Origin: Gaiellasilicea sp031371615
GTDB lineage: Bacteria; Actinomycetota; Thermoleophilia; Gaiellales; Gaiellaceae
Direction: 5' to 3'
Assembly (NCBI GenBank): GCA_031371615.1
Contig: JANMJY010000147.1
Location: 1-11,533, forward strand
Length of the DNA: 11,533 nucleotides
The stretch's first letter is position 1; each line of letters begins with the position of its first letter. Both the position numbers and the translations under genes were made by a program. Below are positions 6,148 to 11,533 of this stretch, in pieces. Below the pieces are notes generated by a model. The model made no database searches. It had not been told where the DNA came from and worked only from the letters and a program-made list of their open reading frames with translations.

Positions 6148-6313
6148 TGTGGTACCCCTTTCCCCGGCAACGCTTTGTGTACTGGACGTGCGGATGGCCG
6201 CCGAGGTCAGTGATTCGCCGCCGGGGCCGCGCCGGTTCGGATTCGGGGGTCTCCCACCCGGGAGCTGCTGCCAGAGCGGTCCCGCTGAGCGCCAGGCGTG
6301 CGACAATCTCGTC

Positions 6314-6919
6314 GTGTGTCGGCGGCGCCTCCCCTGGCTGCTCGCTCTCTCCCTCACGGCGGCGGGCTCGCTCGCGGCGCACGCGGTCGGCTCTGCCGTC
6401 GTCCCGGCAGCTGACCGAGGACACGGCGAAGCCGGAGAGCCAACTGCCCTGCACGAGCGGGTGAGCAACGGCTACGCCGGTCACGTCGTCCTCTGGCTCG
6501 GGATCGCGGCTGCGCTGCTGGCCGTCGTCGGGGTCCGCGCCGTGGTCGCTCGCACGCGGTCTCGAGACAGTCGCGGAGTCGGCGCCGGCTGCTTCTTCCT
6601 GCTCCCGCTGATCGCCTACAGCTCGCAGGAGCTCGTCGAGCGGCTGCTGCACGCAGAGAGCTTCCCGTTCGACGCCCTCCTCGAGCCTCGCTTGCTGCTC
6701 GGGCTGGCGCTGCAACTTCCCTTTGCCGCCGTCGCCCTCTCGGTCGGCTGGCTCCTGCTGGATGCGGGCCGGCGGCTGATCCGCTTTCTCCGCCCTCGAC
6801 GTGCTCGGAAACCTCGCGCGTTGCCGCAGCGCCTCTGGACTCCGGCGTCCTTCAACGTCCCGTCGGTCCGCGCGCTTTCGCGCGGCCATCCGCTCCGCGG
6901 CCCTCCGTTGCCCGCCTAG
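6314..6919 (+). CDS. Four-span membrane protein of unknown function
   Basis: The protein has 201 residues from GTG 6314. The frame is open back to 6149, but the added residues overlap the promoter region of the divergent ferritin-like gene and look non-coding. GACAAT (6302-6307) could be a -10 box placing the transcript start near the GTG, so a leaderless message is possible. Spans lie at about 7-27 (LPWLLALSLTAAGSLAAHAV), 53-78, 91-104 and 127-150. The loop between spans 1 and 2 carries H37, H47 and acidic residues and could bind metal. SSQELVERLLHAE (103-115) and the EPRLLLGLALQLPFA segment look conserved. The C-terminal 50 residues are basic and Pro-rich, presumably cytoplasmic. Same direction as the next gene, 63 bases apart. 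Function not recognised. Confidence 0.7.
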   Translation: MCRRRLPWLLALSLTAAGSLAAHAVGSAVVPAADRGHGEAGEPTALHERVSNGYAGHVVLWLGIAAALLAVVGVRAVVARTRSRDSRGVGAGCFFLLPLIAYSSQELVERLLHAESFPFDALLEPRLLLGLALQLPFAAVALSVGWLLLDAGRRLIRFLRPRRARKPRALPQRLWTPASFNVPSVRALSRGHPLRGPPLPA

Positions 6920-6927
6920 TCACGCGG

Positions 6928-6969
6928 GTTGTTGAGCGCGCAGCTTCGGCTGCGCGCGCTCTCGACAAC
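6928..6969 (+). promoter_or_regulatory. Long UUCG-capped hairpin directly before a ribosome binding site
   Basis: GTTGTTGAGCGCGCAGC (6928-6944) pairs with 6949-6969 around a TTCG tetraloop (6945-6948), giving 17 pairs (one wobble) with a four-base bulge on the 3' side. The GGAGG of the next gene starts at 6970, immediately after the stem. There is no T-run, so it is more likely a leader, processing or mRNA-stability structure between the two membrane-protein genes than a simple terminator. Confidence 0.6.
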
Positions 6970-6974
6970 GGAGG
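6970..6974 (+). promoter_or_regulatory. Ribosome binding site of the 6983 gene
   Basis: GGAGG, eight bases ahead of ATG 6983. It decides the start: an upstream in-frame start at 6929 would translate through the hairpin and has no Shine-Dalgarno sequence. Confidence 0.75.
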
Positions 6975-6982
6975 TAACTGAC

Positions 6983-7489
6983 ATGAATTGGAGTCGGAAT
7001 CGACTGCTTCTGCTCGTCTCCGTGCTGCTCGTCGTCTCGGCCGGCCTGTTTGCCGTCGGCAGCGGCATCGAGCACGGACAGACGAACGAGAACCAGCCCG
7101 AGGCGACCGTCCACCGCAGTGAAAGCTCGTCCGAGACGAGCCAGGAGAGCAGCCACGGCACGGAGGCTCCGACCCACGTCCACAGGAGCAGCGAGAAGAT
7201 CGCCGGCATCGACCCCGAGTCGTGGCCTGTAGTCGCGCTCGCGACTGCTGCCTCGCTGCTTCTCGGCGGGGCCGTCTACCGGCGGCGCTCGACTCGGTGG
7301 CTGCTTGCGGCCGCAGTCTTCGGGTTGTTGTTCGCCGCCGGCGACGTCCGCGAGCTCGTCCACCAGCTCGACGAGTCACGGACTGCGCTGGCGGTCATTG
7401 CCGGCGTCCTGATCGCACTCCACGTGCTGGTGGCGGCGGTTGCGGCCGCGGGGCTCAGCCGTCCCGGCGCCGCGACTTCGTCGCGTTGA
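6983..7489 (+). CDS. Small membrane protein with His-rich extracytoplasmic segment
   Basis: The protein has 168 residues from ATG 6983. A first hydrophobic segment (about 8-27) acts as a signal anchor. Residues 29-80 form a hydrophilic, Ser/Glu/His-rich segment with H31, H44, H58, H65 and H67 (including THVHRSSEK), likely outside the membrane. Three further spans lie at about 82-98, 106-120 and 135-157, with a charged DVRELVHQLDESR loop between the last two. The His/acid-rich segment could bind copper, iron or zinc, but no classical metal motif is present. The upstream gene also encodes a small membrane protein with loop histidines, so the pair may work together. Function not recognised. Confidence 0.75.
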   Translation: MNWSRNRLLLLVSVLLVVSAGLFAVGSGIEHGQTNENQPEATVHRSESSSETSQESSHGTEAPTHVHRSSEKIAGIDPESWPVVALATAASLLLGGAVYRRRSTRWLLAAAVFGLLFAAGDVRELVHQLDESRTALAVIAGVLIALHVLVAAVAAAGLSRPGAATSSR

Positions 7490-7496
7490 GCCCCGC

Positions 7497-7541
7497 GAGC
7501 GGGTGAGGGTTTGACCAGACGCCGCCCTCACCCGCCCGCTC
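7497..7541. repeat. Large inverted repeat (possible bidirectional terminator)
   Basis: GAGCGGGTGAGGG (7497-7509) is inversely repeated at 7525-7541 with a four-base bulge, around a 15-base loop. It lies eight bases after the stop of the 6983-7489 gene and covers the end of the L31-like frame on the other strand, so it could terminate transcription from either side. No T-run follows on either strand. Confidence 0.5.
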
Positions 7542-7699
7542 TCGTGCGCACGCTCCTGGCCGGTGTAGGCCGGGTGGCAATGCGAGCAGACGTCGACCGA
7601 GATAGCCGCTGCGGCCGAGCGGATTGCGAACGACGTCCGCACGAAGCACGGCGGGCGTCGACGTGATGAAGCATGACGTCGGTCGTCGGGGTGGACGTC
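7529..7699 (-). pseudogene. rpmE: Degenerate ribosomal protein L31 (rpmE-like) reading frame
   Basis: One minus-strand frame reads DVHPDDRR (from 7699), then SFAIRS, ISVDVCSHCHPAYTGQ and HESGRV (to 7529). These follow the L31 order: N-terminal HP, the F-x-x-RS element, the zinc-ligand VDVCSxCHPxYTG and the closing GRV. The expected C-terminal basic tail after GRV is missing; the frame instead runs on without a stop to 7376, antisense to the neighbouring gene. The first zinc pair is damaged (a single Cys in PPCFVRTS instead of CxCG), while an adjacent frame contains a SCGRR string, suggesting a frameshift. The spacing between HP and the F is about five residues too long. The only in-frame ATG (7783) lies on the start of the divergent gene. 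Best read as a decayed L31 paralogue. Confidence 0.55.
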
Positions 7700-7781
7700 G
7701 AGGAGACGTCCGAGTTCGAAGTCGCCCTCGCCGAGCTCGGGCCGAAGCTGACCAACTTTTCGTCGTAGTACCGTCTCGTTC

Positions 7782-9311
7782 ATGAGGCGGGTCGCGATCG
7801 CGGGTGTCGCTGCGCTGGGCATCTGCGTCGTCGCGGCGGCTCCGGCCCGAGCCGAGCCCGTCGCCGTACTCGTCGTCCCGGCGCAGGCGGTGTGGGCGCA
7901 GGCAGACCGCGGTGCAGTCGGACTGCTCGTGCCGGGAGCGGGGGCGACCGTTACGCGCGAGCAGGCGCTGCGGTCGTTGACGACCGGCCGGAGCGTCTCC
8001 GGGCTCGCCGGCGAGCAGGACCGCGCGCCGCTGATCCGCATTGCCGACCGCGCCGGGCCGACGACGATCTACGTCTCGCTGCCGCCGCCCGGCCGCCACC
8101 ACAACGTCACGCGCTACCCGGTCGCGATCGTGGGCGGCGGCTTCCGGGGGATCCTCGACTCGCCGTCGACGCGACTGCCAGGGCTCGTCTCGATCGCCGA
8201 TGTCGCTCCGACGGCGGTCGCCCTCAGGCAGGGGAAGGAGCCGGTGCTCCGCTACCGGCCCGGGTCCGCGGCGACGCTCCGCGACCTCGACCGACGGCTG
8301 ACTCGAGCACACGACTCCCGGTCGGCAGCCACCATCGGCCTGGCGGCGCTCCTCGCCTCCCTCACGGGCGCGGCGTTAGCGGCGCGTTCTCGTCGGCTGG
8401 CTCGCACGGCGCTGCTCGTCGCCCCGGGCGCGATCGCGGTCGCACTGCTGCTCTCCGCGGCCGGCATCCGCTCGCCGCTGGCGGTCGGTCTCGCAATCGC
8501 GGCGGGAGGCGCCCTGACTGCACTGGTGGCCGGACGGCGCGAAGCGTTCTTCCCCCCTGCGATCGTGCTCTTCCTCGCGATCTTCCTGGCCGTGCTCACG
8601 GCGTCCCCGGAGACGAATGCGCTGGCCGCGATCGGGCCCCATCCGGACGGTGGTGTCCGCTTCTTCGGAGTCACCAACCAGGTGGAGACGCTGCTGCTGG
8701 CACCGCTGCTCGCAGCGGCGGCGACGTCGAGGCGTTGGCTTGTCGCCGTCGGTCTGCTCGCTCTTGTGGCGCTCGGCTGGAGTCGGGCCGGCGCCGACGG
8801 CGGCGGCGTGGTGGTGCTGCTCGCCGGGTTGGCAGCGCTCGTGGTGCGCGACGGGCTGCGGCGCCTCTCGGTCGCCCGGGTCGCGCTGGCGGCCGCCGGA
8901 GTCCTGGCGCTCGCGCTCCTCCTCGTGGCGGTCGATGCCGGGCTGGGCGGGTCGAGCCACGTGACTGCTGCGGTCGGCAGCGGGCCGTCTGGCCTGGCCG
9001 ACGACTTGGGCCGGCGTCTCGACGTCAGCTGGGCCGGCGCCACGGCGTCGTGGCACGCGGGTCTTCTTTGCGCTGCGGGGCTCGCGGCGCTCGTGGCGAT
9101 CGCGATGCGCGCACCGCGCCACGGCGCCACGTCCGCCTTCCTGGTCGCGCTCGCGGTCTCTCTTCTCGTCAACGACTCGCCCGTCGACGAGTTGGCGTGG
9201 GGCGCATTGGGCGCTCTCGCGCTGCTCGCGTCGGAAAGCGCGTCTAGCGGGCGCAGGTCCTGGTCGACCGCCCCGCAAGCGTCGCCAGCGCCCTCCCAGC
9301 CTTCAGAGTGA
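7782..9311 (+). CDS. Large exported/multi-pass membrane protein of unknown function
   Basis: The protein has 509 residues from ATG 7782; no Shine-Dalgarno sequence is present. Residues 1-24 are a signal peptide ending in ARA. Residues 25-180 form an extracytoplasmic domain; LVSIADVAPTAVALRQG (135-151) resembles the end of alkaline-phosphatase-like domains in actinobacterial membrane proteins, without visible catalytic residues. About eight spans follow from 184 to 483. Between them lie PHPDGGVRFFGVTNQVETLL (286-305) and GADGGG (337-342). A GxRFxGxxNxxE plus GADxGG pattern of this kind occurs in envelope membrane proteins I cannot name more exactly. The last 25 residues are Ser/Pro-rich and overlap the convergent gene by 68 bp. 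Possibly involved in cell-envelope or glycoconjugate processes; that is inference from topology. Confidence 0.8.
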   Translation: MRRVAIAGVAALGICVVAAAPARAEPVAVLVVPAQAVWAQADRGAVGLLVPGAGATVTREQALRSLTTGRSVSGLAGEQDRAPLIRIADRAGPTTIYVSLPPPGRHHNVTRYPVAIVGGGFRGILDSPSTRLPGLVSIADVAPTAVALRQGKEPVLRYRPGSAATLRDLDRRLTRAHDSRSAATIGLAALLASLTGAALAARSRRLARTALLVAPGAIAVALLLSAAGIRSPLAVGLAIAAGGALTALVAGRREAFFPPAIVLFLAIFLAVLTASPETNALAAIGPHPDGGVRFFGVTNQVETLLLAPLLAAAATSRRWLVAVGLLALVALGWSRAGADGGGVVVLLAGLAALVVRDGLRRLSVARVALAAAGVLALALLLVAVDAGLGGSSHVTAAVGSGPSGLADDLGRRLDVSWAGATASWHAGLLCAAGLAALVAIAMRAPRHGATSAFLVALAVSLLVNDSPVDELAWGALGALALLASESASSGRRSWSTAPQASPAPSQPSE

Positions 9312-10878
9312 AACGCATCGTCACCACGCCCGGCCTGTGTACGTCGAGGACCGTCATCCCGGACTCATCGCTCTCGAGGCAGCCCCGCGACACCTTCCAG
9401 TAGGGCGACCAGCTCATCGCGATCCGGTAGCGGCCTGCGGCGGCGAGCGTGAACGTGACGCGGGACTGGCCGAACGTGAGCACATCGGTGTGGCCGGGGC
9501 CGGTGACGAGCTTCCGGGGCGCGGGAACGGCGTAGACGGTCGTGTGCGCCGAGCGAAATACCGGCGTCAGCGCCGCGCGGCCGCTGCGCAGCAGTTCCGC
9601 CTCTTCGGTCGCGCTGTAGTCGAGCGGGGCGTCCGGGAGCACGACGTAGCGAACCGCCATCTGCCGCAGCCAGCGGATCCACGTTCGCGCACCCACCTCG
9701 TCGCGGTAGAGCACCTCGTTGCGGGGGAAGTCGTCCTGCCGGAACCACCCGCGCGTGATCGGGATCCCGGCTGCAGGCAGGTAGGCCGCGGCCCAGTGCC
9801 CCGTCGTGTCGACCACCTCGACCCGGTACGACTGGTCGAGATGCCCGTGGAGGAAGCCGATCGCCGGAGCCCAGTAGGCCTCGTCCGAGGCTGGGTCGGA
9901 CGCTCCTTTCGCGTAGCTCGCCGCGAGCGGGGAGACGTTCCAGGCGAGCGCGAGCAGAAACGCGACGGCCGCGAGGGGGAGCGGTCGCCACCGGCGCAGT
10001 GAAAGCGTGAGGATCGCGAGCGGGACGGCGGCGAACCTGAGTCGCGCGACGTTCTCGCCGAGGCTGGAAGGGACGAGGAACGCCGTCAGGCAGACCGGGA
10101 GATAGAGCACGTACAGCCAGCGGAGCACGCGCGCCTCCTGAACCCGCCACGTGAAGACGATGCCGAGGATGCAGAACACGCAGACGGCGGCGAGCTCCTC
10201 GATCGAGAACGGAAAGCGGCCGGCGGCCGGGAAGAGCCGCCAGAGAATGGCCCAGATCGTTGCGACGGCACCGACCGTCACCGCGGGCAGGACGAGCTCG
10301 GCCCGGGCCGGAAGCCGGGCGAGTGCGATCGCCGCGAGCAGCAGCGCCAGCAGCGCGAACGCGAGCGGGCTGGCCGCGAAGCAGATGACGGTCAGCACGG
10401 CAAAGCGGACGCGGCCGCCGGACTGAAGCGCCCACACCGCCAGCAGCGCGAAGGTGGCGCCGAGTGCGAAGGGGTACGCGCCGGAGAGCACCACGCCCGC
10501 CCAGACCACGGCGAACGCAACGCTCGACCAGCGCGAGGCATGACCCCACTCGCGCGCCGCGATGACGGTGAAGGCGAGCGCAGCCGTCGCGATGCTGAGC
10601 ACCGCCAGCAACTGGATCCCGAGCACCGACGCTGCGGGGTAATAGAGGAGGCTGTAGGTGACGAAGCTGTAGCGGCCCTCGTACCAGAAGTTGTTCCAGA
10701 ACTGGAAGCCGTGGTCTCGGAAGAGCCCGCTCTGGTACACGTGCGCGGCGAGGTCGCTCCCGGGCGGGCCGAACGCGGCGAGCAGCGACGCGACGAGCGC
10801 GGCGAGCCCGAAGGCGAAGAGCGCCTCGGCCGTGAGTGGCCGGGCGCGCGCGGCTGTGGGTGTCGAAAGTGTCTCCAT
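9244..10878 (-). CDS. Multi-pass membrane protein, possible GT-C-like/envelope glycan protein
   Basis: The protein has 544 residues from ATG 10878, six bases beyond the cupin stop, so the two genes are probably co-transcribed. An upstream start at 10983 would overlap the cupin gene. Span 1 covers about 18-35. It is followed by an extracytoplasmic loop with SDLAAHVYQSGLF (41-53) and FWYEGRYSFVTYSLLYYP (64-81). A D-x-x-x-H then WYEGRY pattern after the first span is seen in large lipid-linked sugar transferase-like (GT-C) or PTPS-related membrane proteins. About nine more spans run to about 317. Residues 330-544 are soluble and extracytoplasmic: a first part with ITRGWFRQDDFPRN, then a beta-rich end with YRIAMSWSPYW (484-494). 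Substrate unknown; assignment as a transferase is tentative. Confidence 0.78.
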   Translation of the reverse strand: METLSTPTAARARPLTAEALFAFGLAALVASLLAAFGPPGSDLAAHVYQSGLFRDHGFQFWNNFWYEGRYSFVTYSLLYYPAASVLGIQLLAVLSIATAALAFTVIAAREWGHASRWSSVAFAVVWAGVVLSGAYPFALGATFALLAVWALQSGGRVRFAVLTVICFAASPLAFALLALLLAAIALARLPARAELVLPAVTVGAVATIWAILWRLFPAAGRFPFSIEELAAVCVFCILGIVFTWRVQEARVLRWLYVLYLPVCLTAFLVPSSLGENVARLRFAAVPLAILTLSLRRWRPLPLAAVAFLLALAWNVSPLAASYAKGASDPASDEAYWAPAIGFLHGHLDQSYRVEVVDTTGHWAAAYLPAAGIPITRGWFRQDDFPRNEVLYRDEVGARTWIRWLRQMAVRYVVLPDAPLDYSATEEAELLRSGRAALTPVFRSAHTTVYAVPAPRKLVTGPGHTDVLTFGQSRVTFTLAAAGRYRIAMSWSPYWKVSRGCLESDESGMTVLDVHRPGVVTMRFTLKAGRALATLAGRSTRTCAR

Positions 10879-10883
10879 CGTCG

Positions 10884-11369
10884 CTAGTCGTCCGGCTCGC
10901 CGTCGTCGTATGCGAGCACCTCGATGCGCCCGATGACGCCGAGCCCGTGCCAGGCGATCTTGCTCGAGCGTGGGTACCAGCACATGTCGTTCGGCTTCCG
11001 CGTACCGTAGACGAGCATCGTCAGCCCGTCCTCGCCGGCGCGGAGCCAGTGGCTGACGCGCGTCCCGGGCGGGCGCGCGATCACGTGGCCGGCGCGGATG
11101 GGGATCTGCTTCTGCGCCGCGCCCGTTCGTTCGACGAGGAGGGGCGAGGGCCAGAGGTGGAGCGTCTCGTCTCCCTCGAGCATGACGAAGATCTCCTCGG
11201 ACGCACCGTGGGAGTGGGGTGGAGTCGGCAGCTTTCCCGGTGCGACCCGCACCCGGTTCAGGCCGACGTCCTTCGTGCCGGCGGCCTCGCCGAGCATCTG
11301 CCAGGTGGCGTCCATTTCGCCCTTCGCGCGGCGGTAGGACTCGACCTCGTCCCAGTGCGCGATTCCCAC
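10884..11369 (-). CDS. Cupin-domain protein
   Basis: The protein has 161 residues from GTG 11369. A single cupin barrel is visible: motif 1 with H52-S-H54-GASE-E59 inside PPHSHGASEEIFVMLEG, and motif 2 around GHVIARPPGTRVSHWLRAG, whose His can complete a 2- or 3-His/Glu metal site. The N-terminal helix (HWDEVESYRRAKGEM) and the late RSSKIAWHGLGVIGRIE strand are typical of stand-alone small cupins annotated for oxalate or sugar-acid binding, but the ligand is not evident. It follows a partial upstream gene by nine bases and precedes the membrane protein by five, so it is the middle gene of a minus-strand operon. It is cytoplasmic, with no signal peptide. Confidence 0.88.
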   Translation of the reverse strand: MGIAHWDEVESYRRAKGEMDATWQMLGEAAGTKDVGLNRVRVAPGKLPTPPHSHGASEEIFVMLEGDETLHLWPSPLLVERTGAAQKQIPIRAGHVIARPPGTRVSHWLRAGEDGLTMLVYGTRKPNDMCWYPRSSKIAWHGLGVIGRIEVLAYDDGEPDD

Positions 11370-11378
11370 GGGCGCAAT

Positions 11379-11533
11379 CTAGAGGCCGAAGCGGTAGACG
11401 TGCACGTCGTGCGGTCCGAACCAGTCGCGGAAGCCGCCATCGGCGACGGTCACCGAGCGGAACACCTGGTGACCTGCGCCGATCGGAGGCGGCAGAGGCT
11501 CCTGCACGTACTCGAAGAGCACCTGCCCGCCGG
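11379..11533 (-). CDS. C-terminal end of an unidentified protein (5' end outside the window)
   Basis: The last 50 codons of a minus-strand frame ending at TAG 11381-11379 are in the window. The segment reads VLFEYVQEPLPPPI, then HQVFRSVTVADGGF and ends DWFGPHDVHVYRFGL. G/C-rich third positions and a nine-base gap to the downstream cupin start support it as a real gene end. A closing beta strand of the form FGPxxVHVYRF is seen at the ends of some secreted glycoside hydrolases, so a beta-sandwich tail is possible, but too little is present to name a family. Confidence 0.6.
   Translation of the reverse strand, partial: GGQVLFEYVQEPLPPPIGAGHQVFRSVTVADGGFRDWFGPHDVHVYRFGL

Noticed and set aside
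7673..7768. 31-codon plus-strand ORF (ATG 7673) in the gap before the 7782 gene
   Set aside because: Acidic and with reasonable codons, but it is antisense to the L31-like signal, has no ribosome binding site, and no recognisable homology; not enough to call a gene.
8252..9172. Long minus-strand ORFs inside the 7782-9311 gene
   Set aside because: Compositional shadows: Arg/Ser/Ala-rich products with no domains, opposite a frame with a signal peptide and regular membrane spans.
9365..10549. 394-codon alternative minus-strand frame inside the membrane-protein gene
   Set aside because: Arg/Pro/Gly-rich product without hydrophobic segments or motifs; the frame ending at 9244 gives coherent spans and motifs.
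1..11533. CRISPR arrays, insertion sequences, toxin-antitoxin or phage-defence genes
   Set aside because: No regularly spaced direct repeats, transposase motifs or recognisable defence proteins were seen on either strand.

Overview
This window is about two-thirds G+C and shows strong G/C preference at third codon positions, many GTG starts and short, often overlapping intergenic gaps. Together with a TatA/TatC pair lacking TatB, ECF sigma factors and a DUF4439-type ferritin-like protein, this suggests a high-GC actinobacterium, perhaps of the Thermoleophilia (Gaiellales/Solirubrobacterales). The class assignment is inference from gene content and style, with no marker gene to anchor it.

Layout. 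Bases 1-186 read open as the C-terminal end of an unrecognised protein, at lower G+C (about 58%). They are followed by a fold-rich non-coding stretch, then by the 3' half of a tRNA-Val (277-315) with no 5' half in view, and a textbook terminator (320-346). This is either the downstream exon of an intron-split tRNA or the attachment-site scar of an integrated element. Next come a polytopic membrane protein (450-1217) and a sugar-phosphate isomerase/epimerase-type TIM barrel (1272-2111).

A regulatory block follows. Two different ECF sigma factor genes diverge from a 21-bp gap holding a 10-bp palindrome. The rightward one is translationally coupled to a very small zinc-finger (HxxxCxxC) anti-sigma candidate and then, through an ATGA overlap, to a protein of unknown function (3658-4368). 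On the minus strand, a ferritin-like protein gene is followed by tatA and tatC (6147 down to 4370), linking a secreted-type ferritin-like protein with the twin-arginine translocon. Its own signal region has a degenerate RG instead of RR.

Two small histidine-containing membrane proteins (6314-6919, 6983-7489) are separated by a long UUCG-capped hairpin. The gap 7490-7781 carries a decayed ribosomal protein L31 (rpmE-like) reading frame on the minus strand and a large inverted repeat. A large exported/multi-pass membrane protein (7782-9311) converges on, and overlaps by 68 bp, a minus-strand run: partial unknown protein, cupin, then a multi-pass membrane protein with an extracytoplasmic C-terminal domain (11533 down to 9244).

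Most of the window looks like ordinary chromosomal gene content. The least explained parts are the broken tRNA-Val at the left edge, the divergent sigma/anti-sigma block and the L31 remnant.
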